The notes under the pieces: model-generated | What the model was told of the DNA's origin: nothing | Database searches by the model: none | Seen by the model: the letters and a program-made list of their open reading frames with translations, nothing else | Made by a program: the position numbers and the translations under genes | NCBI RefSeq assembly: GCF_900106745.1 | Contig: NZ_FNNV01000017.1 | Location: 1-64,000 of the forward strand | DNA length: 64,000 nt | From: Paenibacillus sp. CF384 | GTDB taxonomy: Bacteria > Bacillota > Bacilli > Paenibacillales > Paenibacillaceae | Reading direction: 5' to 3' | Part shown: piece after piece, positions 44,433 through 54,338 of the stretch | Numbering within the stretch: position 1 is the first letter of the stretch | How the letters are laid out: every line of letters begins with the position of its first letter

Positions 44433-44654
44433 ATGAACGCGCAGCGCGCACAAGAAATCGCCGAATCCTCCATCATGGTCGAGGTAACGTGCAACGGAGT
44501 TCCGATCTATATTCAACATGTCGACATGGACAACAACACTGCGCGGATTTATCCGCTCAATCAGCCGGACAACGAAGAGACGGTTTCGCTGAACAGCTTG
44601 ACGGAAAGCTCGCCTTTCCAGTCCGATGGCATCCAGATGCATTGTCCGGACTGA
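44433..44654 (+). CDS. sspH: Small acid-soluble spore protein, H type (copy 2)
   Basis: 73 residues, homologous to the 10333 protein: MNAQRAQEIAESS, VEVTCNGVPIYIQHVD, ARIYPLNQPDNEETVSLNSLTE. It is longer by a C-terminal tail with a cysteine. AAGGGGG precedes the ATG. Single gene ended by a bidirectional terminator. Confidence 0.85.
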   Translation: MNAQRAQEIAESSIMVEVTCNGVPIYIQHVDMDNNTARIYPLNQPDNEETVSLNSLTESSPFQSDGIQMHCPD

Positions 44655-44682
44655 CTTAAGCGAGTTCGCTCGCGCATACTTA

Positions 44683-44720
44683 AAGGCCATACTCATGGGT
44701 TCATGGGTATGGCCTTCTTT
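44683..44720. terminator. Bidirectional terminator between sspH and permease
   Basis: AAGGCCATA and TATGGCCTT stem with an inner region CTCATGGGTTCATGGG; TTCTTTT follows on the plus strand. It closes both sspH and the minus-strand sugar operon. Confidence 0.83.
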
Positions 44721-44749
44721 TATCCAATCGTGCTGTTGTTGCTTGGAAA

Positions 44750-45541
44750 TTACTTCACGCTGCCTGCAGTAAGTCCCTTCTCCAGGAACCGCTGACAGAA
44801 GAAATAAACGAGGAAAATCGGGATACTGATCGCCATGAGCGCTGCGGAGATTTTGCCATAGTTTGAGCCTGCGAATACGACGAATTTCTGCGGGAGCAGC
44901 GTCACGGTCATCGAGGCCGGGTCCTGCAGGAAGATGAGCGGCAGCAAGTAATCGTTCCACGATCCGAGGAACGTGTAGATTGTAACGGTCGCGATGGCCG
45001 GCATGCCCAGAGGCAAATAAATGCTCCGGAATATCGTATGCTTGCTGGCTCCGTCGATCGTCGCCGCTTCGTTGATTTCCTTCGGAATGCCATCGAAGAA
45101 GGTGCGAATCAGCATGAGGCCAAACGGAATGCCTCCAGCGACATGCGGTCCGACAAGACTGAGCGGGTTATCCACCAAACCAAGCTGCTTGATCGTCAGA
45201 AACCAAGGAATGATAAATCCCGCGCCGGGAATCATCATCCCGACAATCAAAATAAGAAACAACGGAGTCCGCAGCGGGAACCGCAGACGCGAGAACGCAT
45301 ACGCCGCAAGCGTCACGCAGGTAATCGTAAGCGCGATATCCATGGCCGCCACGACAATGCTGTTCCAGAAATAACGATACACCCCTGCATCCAGAAATAC
45401 CGCCGAATAGTTGTTAACGAAGCCGCCCTCAAATGATTTCAACACCATTCGAACGAGCGGGTAAAGCCAGAGAATGCCCATAATGACAATAACAACTTGC
45501 ACAACCGTACGGCCAAATAGATCTTTTCTATCGAATATCAT
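44750..45541 (-). CDS. Carbohydrate ABC transporter permease (MalG type)
   Basis: 263 residues, six membrane spans, EAA-loop EINEAATIDGASKHTIFRSIYLPLGMPAIATV. CUT1-family partner of the 45557 permease. Final gene of the transporter part; no ATPase gene is nearby, so a shared ATPase is expected. Confidence 0.93.
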   Translation of the reverse strand: MIFDRKDLFGRTVVQVVIVIMGILWLYPLVRMVLKSFEGGFVNNYSAVFLDAGVYRYFWNSIVVAAMDIALTITCVTLAAYAFSRLRFPLRTPLFLILIVGMMIPGAGFIIPWFLTIKQLGLVDNPLSLVGPHVAGGIPFGLMLIRTFFDGIPKEINEAATIDGASKHTIFRSIYLPLGMPAIATVTIYTFLGSWNDYLLPLIFLQDPASMTVTLLPQKFVVFAGSNYGKISAALMAISIPIFLVYFFCQRFLEKGLTAGSVK

Positions 45542-45556
45542 CGTAGAGCTCCCCTC

Positions 45557-46435
45557 TTATACATCCCATCTCTTCTGAATTTGGCTTTGAACCCAAGTCA
45601 GTATAAGGGCTATGATCATGATCAGGTTCGAAATCGCCGCGCTGTAGCCGCCTTTATATTCGAGAACGTAGCTGCGGTACAGGTAAGACGACACCACCTC
45701 GCTGGAGCGAGCCGGTCCACCTCCGGTAATCAGCCAGACGAGGTCGAACGTCTTGAGCGATCCGATAATGCCAAGAATGATCAGCAAGGAATGCGTGCTC
45801 TTCAACATCGGAAAGATCATACGCGTGAACAATTGCAGGAATCCAGCGCCGTCAATCTTCGCCGATTCGATGACTTCCTGATTGAATTGGGTAATCGCCG
45901 TGAAATAGATAATCATGCTGAAGCCCATATAAGTGAAAATGTTCGTGAACATAACGGCGTACAAAGCTAATTTAGGATCGCCGGTCCAATCCCGAACAAG
46001 GTTATCCAATCCAATGGCTCTCAGCGCTTCATTGACCGCACCGGTATTGAAGCTGTATAGCTCGGTGAAGATGAGCGCCACAACGACGAGGCTCATAATG
46101 TTCGGCAGGAAAAATAACGATTTAAATAATCGCTTGCCGAAAAATAAAGAATCATTGACGACGGATACGAACAAACCGATGATCGCTTGCACAATGACCG
46201 TGACGACCATGTACGTAAGCGTATTGGTCACCGCTTTGAGAAATTTAGGGTCTTTCATCAGCGTGACATAATTGTCGAAGCCGATAAACGTCATATTCTT
46301 CGAGATGCCGTTCCATTTAAAGAAGCTGTGATAGATGTTGAAGTACGCGCCGTAATAGATAAAAACACCGATGAACAGGACGGCTGGAATCAAATACAGA
46401 TACGCGTCATAATCGTATTTTCTCTTTGAAATCAT
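45557..46435 (-). CDS. Carbohydrate ABC transporter permease (MalF type)
   Basis: 292 residues, six membrane spans, EAA-loop EVIESAKIDGAGFLQLFTRMIFPMLKSTHSLL. It is 15 bases ahead of the second permease and follows the binding-protein gene across a hairpin at 46481. Confidence 0.93.
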   Translation of the reverse strand: MISKRKYDYDAYLYLIPAVLFIGVFIYYGAYFNIYHSFFKWNGISKNMTFIGFDNYVTLMKDPKFLKAVTNTLTYMVVTVIVQAIIGLFVSVVNDSLFFGKRLFKSLFFLPNIMSLVVVALIFTELYSFNTGAVNEALRAIGLDNLVRDWTGDPKLALYAVMFTNIFTYMGFSMIIYFTAITQFNQEVIESAKIDGAGFLQLFTRMIFPMLKSTHSLLIILGIIGSLKTFDLVWLITGGGPARSSEVVSSYLYRSYVLEYKGGYSAAISNLIMIIALILTWVQSQIQKRWDV

Positions 46436-46480
46436 GGTGACCTCCTCCTACCTCCTACTGCCCACTCTTGCACTATGGAT

Positions 46481-46511
46481 GAAAAAAGAGGAGGCAACCT
46501 CCCCTTTTTCC
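46481..46511 (-). terminator. Internal hairpin between binding protein and permeases
   Basis: Minus strand AAAAGGGGAGG, TTG, CCTCCTCTTTTTT. A stem with a T-run inside an operon typically lets more binding-protein mRNA accumulate than permease mRNA. Partial termination is inference. Confidence 0.75.
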
Positions 46512-46523
46512 ATCATTGGCTTA

Positions 46524-47912
46524 TTAGCGTTGTACGGTTTTGGATATCGCTTCTAAGTCTTCAGCCGCTTTCTCCGGTGTCTTGCCGCCAAGCGCGACCG
46601 CTTGCAGGGCATCGAAGAGACCATTCTGAAGCTCAGGATATTTCAATTCACGTGCGCCGCTGATGTGACTGGACATGAACTCGGAAACGGTTTTCAGTGA
46701 CTCCTTCTCCGTATCGCCTGCCATTTCGGCTGTTACTTCTACGCCTTTCTGGGAAGGAAGTACTTGCAGCGTGTTTGTCCACAGCTTCTGACCTTCTCCA
46801 GCAGACATGAACTTAATGAACTTCCATACAGCGTCTTTGTGCTTGGATTCTGCGTTCATTCCCCAAGCAATGTCGACCGTAGCTACCATGTTCTGTTCGC
46901 CGCCCGCAAGTGGAGGGAACGGGAACATACCCCAGTGTGTATCTTCGGTAATGACGCCGTCTTTCACCATTTGGTCATGAGCAACCTTCGTCAAACCGCT
47001 CAAGTGCCATGTACCGATGGAGAACAAACCGAGCTTGCCTTTGGTGAAGTTATCGTTTACGTTCGGATACGGGGACTGCCCCATCGATCCTTCGGAGAAC
47101 ACACCGTTCTTGAACAGGTCGCCCCATACTTTGAGCGCCTCTACGATGCCCGGATCCGTCCAAGCAAGCTTGCCCTCTTGCGCTTCATAGACTTTGCCCG
47201 GTGCGATTTCATTCACGATGCCCATGAAAACGTCGCGGTCCGTCCAACCGTCTTTGGCGCCGATACCGACTCCGGCGATGTTACCCGGCTCTTTCTCTTT
47301 GAGCACCTTGATCACGTTGTTCAACTCATCCAGCGTCTTCGGAACTTGCAATCCGTGCTTCTGGAACATCGTTGCGTTATACATGATGACCGGAGTTGCC
47401 GTCATACCACCCGGCAATACGCGGAAATCATCACCGGAGTAAGCTGCCTGCTCCAGTGCGACATCCAGGAAATTGCTCTTCCAATCGCCGCCCCACTCCT
47501 GCTCTGCATAAGGTGCCAGCGGTTCAAGAAACTCTTTATATTGATTGGCGTTGGCGCCGACTTGCATGGCGATGACATCCGGACCTTCTCCGCCTGCAAG
47601 GCCTGCGGAGAGCTTCTGGAAATAAGCGCCGGATTCGCCGACATGCGTAACTTCCAAGTCGATGTCCGGGTTTTCTTTCTCGAATGCGGCTTCCAGCTCC
47701 GGCATCTGACCTTCCGTCGGAATCCATTTCCAAAAGGTGATTTTAGTTTTCTCTGTAGGCGCGGTCGAAGTGTTCGTGCTTTCATTGTTCGTGCTATTCG
47801 CACTTTCGTTCGCGTTAGAAGCAGCGCCTTCATTGTTGCTGCCGCAGCCGGCAAGCATGGCGCCGACCATTGTCATCGAGAGCAGCGCAGCGGTAACCTT
47901 TGTCTTTTTCAT
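46524..47912 (-). CDS. Extracellular sugar-binding lipoprotein
   Basis: 462 residues. Signal peptide ends in the lipobox LAGC (Cys near residue 23), followed by an Asn/Ser/Thr-rich linker to about 55. The mature part is a CUT1 solute-binding protein: ITFWKWIPTEGQMPELEAAFEKENPDIDLEVTHVG. It captures an oligosaccharide for the permeases. The regulator pair is encoded just upstream, 150 bases from its start. Confidence 0.93.
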   Translation of the reverse strand: MKKTKVTAALLSMTMVGAMLAGCGSNNEGAASNANESANSTNNESTNTSTAPTEKTKITFWKWIPTEGQMPELEAAFEKENPDIDLEVTHVGESGAYFQKLSAGLAGGEGPDVIAMQVGANANQYKEFLEPLAPYAEQEWGGDWKSNFLDVALEQAAYSGDDFRVLPGGMTATPVIMYNATMFQKHGLQVPKTLDELNNVIKVLKEKEPGNIAGVGIGAKDGWTDRDVFMGIVNEIAPGKVYEAQEGKLAWTDPGIVEALKVWGDLFKNGVFSEGSMGQSPYPNVNDNFTKGKLGLFSIGTWHLSGLTKVAHDQMVKDGVITEDTHWGMFPFPPLAGGEQNMVATVDIAWGMNAESKHKDAVWKFIKFMSAGEGQKLWTNTLQVLPSQKGVEVTAEMAGDTEKESLKTVSEFMSSHISGARELKYPELQNGLFDALQAVALGGKTPEKAAEDLEAISKTVQR

Positions 47913-48060
47913 CTGTGTACCTCCCCGTTTATGAGTGCAATTTGAAGTGTTGAAACCCCTTACAAACCGATTGTATCACCCATAACACCGCTGAATATTT
48001 CAATATTTTTGAATCAAACTCCAATATCTTTGAAAGGGCTTACAGCAGACTTCCAGGCTC

Positions 48061-49650
48061 CTATCCGCTCTGCTCGGAAGACCTCTTCTCGTAATCAAGC
48101 GGGGTCGTTCCGGTCATATCTTTGAACACTTTGAAGAAATAATTATACGTGTTAAACCCAACCTGCTCGTAGATCGCTTTGACCGAAACGCCTTCCTCAA
48201 GCAGCTGCTGCGCACGGGAAATCCGCTTGCGGTTCAAGAATTCCACGAATGACATGCCGGTTTCCTTCTTAAACAGATGACTCAGATAGGAGGTGTTAAT
48301 GCCGACGTGTTCCGCGGTAAGCTGCAGCGAGATGTTGTCCCGGAATCGCGAGTCGATGAAGCGTACTGCCTTCCCTACGTAACCGCTGAAAGCAGACTGT
48401 TCTTGGGTGCGAAGCGTCTCGAGTAGCTCGCAGTACATCTGGATGATGGAGTCCTTCAATCCTAATGGTCCGGCGGTATCCCGCAAGCCCATCTGCATCG
48501 GCACGGTCAGCCGCTCGAGCGTCTGAGAAGCGATGCCATGCTTCTGTCCCACTTTGGTCGCAAGCTGCACCATCTCGACAAGCGTCAACCGAACTGATTC
48601 ATGGGAAGCGCTTTGTTCCGCAAGCTCGGTGAAGATCCGTTCAATTAACGCGTTCATATCAAACTCGTCCTTCTGATCGAACGCGCCAAGCAGCAGCTTC
48701 TCCATCTTGATGCTGAGACCGGCTGCAGGCGAGTGATGATCCGGGCCGAGGACAGCATCATTCATGGACTGGAGCTTGCCTTTCGCCTGTCGATAACCGT
48801 CCGCGATATCGGATAATCGCAGCCCGCACCGACTGAATTCGATCATCATTTGGACATTCATGAACTTGGAGAACATCCCCCTCAGCTTCTCTTTCTCTTC
48901 TTGGAGGAGGGAAGCAATCTGCGATTCGCTTCGTATTCGCTCGAAGCTGAACAGCAAGGCGAATTGATCTTCGCCGATATGCGTGACGATCCCTTCCGAC
49001 TGGCTTTGGCATAATTCAAGCACCGATCGAATGAACAAATTGCGATCCTTATCCTGCTGACGCCAATCCATCATATGATAATGGACGATCGACATCGCGC
49101 CCACAACCAAGTTTCTCGTGCTGAAGCCTGCTTCATTCAAACGCACATTGGACTCGGACTCCTGTATATCGCTCATGTGCCCCAATGCCAACTCTTTGAC
49201 AATCTGTTGTTTGGCCTGCAGATCAATCATGCCGGAAGACTTGAGGGTCTCGCCGCCGATGGATTTCTGTTCAAGAAGCCGTTCATGTTTGGCTTTCTCC
49301 AGCACACTCAGCAAGGAAGCTTCGTCCAGCCTATGCTTAAGCAGATAATCAACTGCACCGTTGTTAAGCGTCATACGCACGTAATCGTAGCTGTCGTAGC
49401 TGCTGAGCATAATGATTGGAATGCCTAGATTCTGCTCTACCAAATAATGAGATAGGGCGACGCCATCCATTAACGGCATCGCTACATCGGATAGAATCAC
49501 ATCGGGCTCGAGCTCGCCGATCATCCGAATCGCGGCTTCCCCATTCGTCGCTTCGCCACATAGCCGGTAACCGTGCCCTTCCCAAACGGACATGGATCGG
49601 ATATGTGTACGAGCAATCAATTCGTCTTCGACCAGCAGAACCTTTATCAT
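48061..49650 (-). CDS. YesN-type response regulator with AraC DNA-binding domain
   Basis: 529 residues. Receiver domain 1-120 with acidic LVEDE and phospho-acceptor D55 (VILSDVAMP); a long middle region; AraC HTH pair at about 425-529 (ISLQLTAEHVGINTSYLSHLFKKETGMSFVEFLNRKRI). It should activate the transporter genes when phosphorylated by the adjacent kinase. Its ATG overlaps the kinase stop. Confidence 0.93.
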   Translation of the reverse strand: MIKVLLVEDELIARTHIRSMSVWEGHGYRLCGEATNGEAAIRMIGELEPDVILSDVAMPLMDGVALSHYLVEQNLGIPIIMLSSYDSYDYVRMTLNNGAVDYLLKHRLDEASLLSVLEKAKHERLLEQKSIGGETLKSSGMIDLQAKQQIVKELALGHMSDIQESESNVRLNEAGFSTRNLVVGAMSIVHYHMMDWRQQDKDRNLFIRSVLELCQSQSEGIVTHIGEDQFALLFSFERIRSESQIASLLQEEKEKLRGMFSKFMNVQMMIEFSRCGLRLSDIADGYRQAKGKLQSMNDAVLGPDHHSPAAGLSIKMEKLLLGAFDQKDEFDMNALIERIFTELAEQSASHESVRLTLVEMVQLATKVGQKHGIASQTLERLTVPMQMGLRDTAGPLGLKDSIIQMYCELLETLRTQEQSAFSGYVGKAVRFIDSRFRDNISLQLTAEHVGINTSYLSHLFKKETGMSFVEFLNRKRISRAQQLLEEGVSVKAIYEQVGFNTYNYFFKVFKDMTGTTPLDYEKRSSEQSG

Positions 49651-51437
49651 GAGGCATCCTCCCTATTGTCCAGCAATATAGGTAAAGTCATTTCCACCGT
49701 CGTGAAGAGTCCCTGCTGACTATACAGCTTCAGACTGTACTCGTTTCCGAAGAGCAGCCGGATTCTCTGGGCGACGTTGATTACGCCTAAGCCGGAGAAT
49801 CGATTCTTCGAAGGTTCGTTCGCGTTGTCATGAGCGGAATCGAGCGGCTCCAGCAATAAGCTGTCCAGACGAACCAACTTATCCTCAGGTATGCCTGCCC
49901 CATTATCCGTTACAACGATGGTGAGCCGATGCTCGTCCGCTTGTATCTTAATGCTGACGATACCTTTGCGATTGGCAGGCTCTATTCCGTGTATGAGCGC
50001 ATTTTCTAACAGCGGCTGGATCAGCATCCTTGGAATCAGGCAATGCTGCGCTGCATCTTCGACTTCATAATGAACGTTAACCGGATGGACTAACCGGTAA
50101 CTCTGAATGTTCACATACCTCTGCAAGTTGGTGATTTCATCCTGCAACGTCGTAAACTCGCTGTCGTTCTTCGTAATGTCCCGAAGCAGTCCAATCAGGG
50201 AAGTCGTCACTTCCTTAATGTTCGGAACTTGCTGCAGCTGCGCCAAGAACTGGATGGTGTTGAGCGTGTTGTAGAGAAAATGCGGGTCGATCTGCGCTTG
50301 CAGCGCCTTCATCTCGGCCTTCCGCTTCTGCTGCTCCCTCCGCTTGACTTCCTCCAGCAAACTGTGGATTTGACCCATCTGCTTGCTGAAGGCTTGGCTC
50401 AAATGGCCGACCTCATCCTTGGATTGCAGCGGGGTCACGTAGTTGAGATTCCCTTCGTCGATCTTGAACATCCGATCGCGCAGACGACGCAAATTATTGG
50501 TGATGCGCCGCGAAATGACGATGGACACGACCAGCACGGCAACCAGTGTCAGCCCGATGACCCCGAACATGCGGTTGCGGAGTGTGACCGTGTCGTGGAT
50601 GAGGGAATCGACCGAAACCGCGCCGATGGTGGTCCAGCCCGAGAAGGTGGAGTTTTGTTTGACATACAATTGTCCGTCCTTCTCTAGGACGTCCTGAAAC
50701 TCAGGTGGCTTGTCCCCGGCACGCGATTCGAATAAGGTCTGATTGTGTTTGTCCATGACGATAAATCTAGTCGTTGATAACGGTCCGTTATCGTACACCT
50801 TGCGAATGATATCGTAAGGGGCATATAAGAGCGCGACGCCAATCGTCTTGTCGTTGGATTTGATTGCACGGCCAATGACCAGCATGGGCTTGAGCGTCGT
50901 GCCGCTTGGCGTATAGTCGTCGCGATCGATTTTCAGAAAAACAGGTTTGCCATTCGCCTTCATGATTTCGCGGAACCAAGGCTTATCCGTGTACGAAATG
51001 TACCGATAAGGGCTTCCCGAATAATACTGCTCTCCGTTGAATCCAACGATCGTAACGGCTGAAATATAAGGTTTGTACGAGTATAAGCTTCCGACGAAAT
51101 CCTCTAGTTTCTTCTGCAGAAGGAAATCGATATAAGGGCTCAGCCCTTTCTTCCGATTAAGCACTTCCACCACATTCGTACGATCGATGGACACCAGCGT
51201 AATGATGCTGACAAAATCTTTGAGGACGATCTCAAGGTTGTTATGCGACTGGACGATGTTGCTTCGAGCGTCCTGAATCGCGTTTCGTTTGATCGTCTCT
51301 GCCGTACTTGCATACCAAATCCAGGTGACGCCGGATAAGGCAAGCATCGATAGAACCAGGAACGAAACGAAGATTTGGGCTTGAATCGTACGGCGAACGG
51401 AAAATAGCAGCAGTAAATGGTTCATGATGGTCTTCAT
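49647..51437 (-). CDS. YesM-type sensor histidine kinase
   Basis: 596 residues. Membrane segment near 17-38, extracytoplasmic Cache-type sensor about 40-285, second membrane segment about 290-312, HAMP domain, His-kinase box QAQIDPHFLYNTLNTIQFL, and ATPase domain with VVTDNGAGIPEDKL. It likely senses a sugar or a loaded binding protein outside the cell. AAGGAGG lies ten bases before the ATG. It follows the fusion hydrolase by 36 bases. Confidence 0.93.
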   Translation of the reverse strand: MKTIMNHLLLLFSVRRTIQAQIFVSFLVLSMLALSGVTWIWYASTAETIKRNAIQDARSNIVQSHNNLEIVLKDFVSIITLVSIDRTNVVEVLNRKKGLSPYIDFLLQKKLEDFVGSLYSYKPYISAVTIVGFNGEQYYSGSPYRYISYTDKPWFREIMKANGKPVFLKIDRDDYTPSGTTLKPMLVIGRAIKSNDKTIGVALLYAPYDIIRKVYDNGPLSTTRFIVMDKHNQTLFESRAGDKPPEFQDVLEKDGQLYVKQNSTFSGWTTIGAVSVDSLIHDTVTLRNRMFGVIGLTLVAVLVVSIVISRRITNNLRRLRDRMFKIDEGNLNYVTPLQSKDEVGHLSQAFSKQMGQIHSLLEEVKRREQQKRKAEMKALQAQIDPHFLYNTLNTIQFLAQLQQVPNIKEVTTSLIGLLRDITKNDSEFTTLQDEITNLQRYVNIQSYRLVHPVNVHYEVEDAAQHCLIPRMLIQPLLENALIHGIEPANRKGIVSIKIQADEHRLTIVVTDNGAGIPEDKLVRLDSLLLEPLDSAHDNANEPSKNRFSGLGVINVAQRIRLLFGNEYSLKLYSQQGLFTTVEMTLPILLDNREDAS

Positions 51438-51473
51438 CCCATTCCGTCCTCCTTAACGGCCAGTGAGCCGCGA

Positions 51474-54338
51474 TTATGTAGTCGCCCAAAATTCAAGATA
51501 ATGTTTGCCTGCTAGATCGGCGGGAATATGCTTGATTGCTTGCCCATCGCAATGCATCGCGAAATTCGTTCCCCAGCCATGGACGACAATATCGAACACC
51601 GCCTTGCGATAGCGAAGGTTCTCCACCTTCAGATCGCGCAGCATCTCAGGTACGGCCGGCGCGAAGGAAGCACCTTGCTCGTCATATTCCATGCCCAAGA
51701 CGCCTAAGAGGAAGTATGAGATAAAGCCGGCTGCATGCCAGAGCTGACCCGGCCAGCGCCATGCTTTGCCCGTTTGATAGTCGATCACTTCATAGAAGGT
51801 CTTATTCATTACACTATTGCGCACCTGCTGCGCGATTAGCGTGGTAAGCAGATCCAATCTGCCCTCTCGTCCCGCCGCAGCCGCCATGCCGCTTGTCCAG
51901 ACGACCCAAGCCGCATTGCAGAAATGGTTCGTTTCCGGGCGATACGGGAATACGTTGACGCCGAATTCATTCATGGCCACTTCAGGCAGCCGGCTCAGCA
52001 TAGAACGCCTTTGCTCCTCGCTGGCTACGCCGTACCTCGGCCACATCGCGATTTCTTGTCCGGCCGATTCCCAATACCCCTGCTCATAGCTCTCGCTGCC
52101 GACGGGACCGCTCGTGTAGAAGCCCGCTTCCTCGTTCCAATATTGGCTTTGAATATTGCGAAGGAGAAGCTCTCCTCTGTCCGCCCATGCTTGAAGCGTA
52201 CTCTCCGGTTCTCCCATATAGGCTCCCATTCGTGACATTGCGCGGAAAGCCTCCATGAAATAGATCTCCGTCGCAAGGCTGAATCCGGCACATTCCGGCT
52301 CTGGAAAAGCATCATTGGAGGTCGCTTGATCGGCAGGAATTAAGCCGCGCTCTGAATCGAACAATCCATCAAGCTTGGTAATCCGCTCCTTAAGGCCTTG
52401 CCAGGATTCCTTAATGAGCGTCAGATCGCCCGTTGCCAAATAATAATCCCAAATCCCGACGATCGGCATGGCCATCCCGTCTACGCCGTTGTCTAATCCG
52501 CCCTTCGTCGTGAAGAGCAGCGATTCTCTGGCGCCTTCCGGATCCAGAATGCTCCCCGAACGCATGGCGATGTGCGCGGTATCACGCACCCACACGCCGA
52601 AGCCTTCTCCCGGACCTTGGAATTGACCTGCGGTCCACATGCCTTCCTCGCCCTTGCGGGCAAACTCGGCGGAGCCGCAACGATAGAAAATATCGGCTGC
52701 GAGATTGTAAGCGGCGTCGATTGTCGCGTGACCGGTGAAGATTGCGGGCAGTCTTGAAATCTCCGGTTTCGGATGCCAGACATTGCCGCGATCAATGACA
52801 CGGTTCATATCGTTCGCCCAATTTTTGCGCCAGACGAATTCTTCGATGGCGCGGGTAGGCGATACGATTGTATGGCGGTCGGGCACGTAGGCAGGCGGCT
52901 CTCCATAGACGGAGTCCTCTACTCGGTTGCTATATACCGTATAGCTATCCGATTGATAGACGACCGTGTTGTCCTTAACCGCCTCTTGAATGAGCCGGCT
53001 TTCATCCGGACTCGGCCAAATGCTCCGAAGTCCATACACCGCCACCGCATTCACCCTTACAATTCCGCCGCTAGGGCACGACAACTGAATCCTACGCTCC
53101 GAATAGTTTGGTTCCGCGGCAACCGTCATCCGGACTGCGCCTTCGCATGCGAATAGGTCCAATGATGCTCGATCCAGCAGCAATCGCAGCTTCATCCCTC
53201 CAGCTGCCTGCGCTATAGGAGCAACGACGTCCTGGCATGCAATCGTTTTCTTCCCAGTATCTAATAAAATACGAACTCCGTATAGCCCAATTTCGAGCGT
53301 GGAATTTGTTTCCATCTCGAGCTCCAACACAACATCCAGCGCATCTGCTGTAATATCGTCAGGTTTATTCTCAGCCGGCAAAATCCGAACATCCGGCCAA
53401 TCTGCCGGCGCCATGCGAAAATGCAAGCTTTCTTCGAAGGTTGTCCCTTCCTGCAAAGCGATGTCCGACCACGTTCTCTGCCAGATCCGCAAGTTCTGCA
53501 GCTCTGCAACCGGCTCAGCTTGAACCGTTACGCCTTGCTCTGTCTGCAGCAATTTCAACTCGGCAGGAATAAGCATTTGTTGATGAAACGGCATCTCCGG
53601 ATAATGCAACCCCCGGCTGAAACCTACTAAGATACACCTGCCATCCTCAGCCTGATATATCAGCCCATCGGAGTGGTTTCCATGCTGCAAGGCTGCGGGT
53701 TCGCTCTCAGCCACGAAGCGCTCTTCCTCCAAAGTGCCGACCGAATACAAGTTGTCGTCATGGAGATGCAGCCATTTCTTTTGGGTTACGTCTCCATTCA
53801 CCGGCAATTCCACTAAACGAGACGGCAGCGTTTTTCTTTCCTCGTCGTTAGCTGCCAGCAGCGTATCATAGTCCACTTCCGCTTCATGCCAATGAATAAG
53901 GTCCTTACTTACCGCATGACCTGTAAATGCAGATTCGCTAGTTTTATATAATCGATGTTCATACCGTACATGCCACTGGCCTTGTTCCCGGTAGAAGTCG
54001 ACCGGTTCCCCGATCCAGCCCTTCCTGGCCGTGTAATGGAACTGGGGACGAACCGTCTCTCCGTATAAGTGCCGCTCTTCCGCCGACTGCTCGCTTTGAA
54101 AAACGAAGTGCTCCGCACGGAGCACTTCGTTTCCCGATTTCACTTCCAACTCACAGCCTATATACGCGTCCGCATCCCATGTGAACCAAGATTGAACCTT
54201 ATCCACAGCAAGTTTCAATTCCAACCGCTTCATTTCGACGCCGTCCTGAATTAGTGCGATGAAGCTGAGCGGAGCATCGTTGTGAATCGGAATGTTTAGA
54301 TATCGCTTCGTAACCTTCACTGCACGGTTTGTTGTCAT
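51474..54338 (-). CDS. Fusion of a degenerate GH32 module and a six-hairpin glycosidase
   Basis: 954 residues from ATG 54338, which overlaps the GH32 stop (ATGA). Residues 5-85 resemble the N-terminal domain (DUF4980-like) of GH32 levanases: RYLNIPIHNDAPLSFIALIQDG. Then RPQFHYTARKGWIGEPVD aligns with the GH32 start, but the nucleophile motif WMNDPNG has become WIGEPVD. After about residue 480 comes an alpha/alpha barrel hydrolase-like region (VWVRDTAHIAMRSGS, GYWESAGQEIAMW, WRWPGQLWHAAGFISYFLLG). No signal peptide. The propeller is probably a binding module and the C-terminal part the catalyst; specificity is unknown. Confidence 0.78.
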   Translation of the reverse strand: MTTNRAVKVTKRYLNIPIHNDAPLSFIALIQDGVEMKRLELKLAVDKVQSWFTWDADAYIGCELEVKSGNEVLRAEHFVFQSEQSAEERHLYGETVRPQFHYTARKGWIGEPVDFYREQGQWHVRYEHRLYKTSESAFTGHAVSKDLIHWHEAEVDYDTLLAANDEERKTLPSRLVELPVNGDVTQKKWLHLHDDNLYSVGTLEEERFVAESEPAALQHGNHSDGLIYQAEDGRCILVGFSRGLHYPEMPFHQQMLIPAELKLLQTEQGVTVQAEPVAELQNLRIWQRTWSDIALQEGTTFEESLHFRMAPADWPDVRILPAENKPDDITADALDVVLELEMETNSTLEIGLYGVRILLDTGKKTIACQDVVAPIAQAAGGMKLRLLLDRASLDLFACEGAVRMTVAAEPNYSERRIQLSCPSGGIVRVNAVAVYGLRSIWPSPDESRLIQEAVKDNTVVYQSDSYTVYSNRVEDSVYGEPPAYVPDRHTIVSPTRAIEEFVWRKNWANDMNRVIDRGNVWHPKPEISRLPAIFTGHATIDAAYNLAADIFYRCGSAEFARKGEEGMWTAGQFQGPGEGFGVWVRDTAHIAMRSGSILDPEGARESLLFTTKGGLDNGVDGMAMPIVGIWDYYLATGDLTLIKESWQGLKERITKLDGLFDSERGLIPADQATSNDAFPEPECAGFSLATEIYFMEAFRAMSRMGAYMGEPESTLQAWADRGELLLRNIQSQYWNEEAGFYTSGPVGSESYEQGYWESAGQEIAMWPRYGVASEEQRRSMLSRLPEVAMNEFGVNVFPYRPETNHFCNAAWVVWTSGMAAAAGREGRLDLLTTLIAQQVRNSVMNKTFYEVIDYQTGKAWRWPGQLWHAAGFISYFLLGVLGMEYDEQGASFAPAVPEMLRDLKVENLRYRKAVFDIVVHGWGTNFAMHCDGQAIKHIPADLAGKHYLEFWATT

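Noticed and set aside
46764..47945. Plus-strand frame (393 codons) opposite the binding protein
   Set aside because: Antisense shadow; the minus strand encodes a clear lipoprotein.
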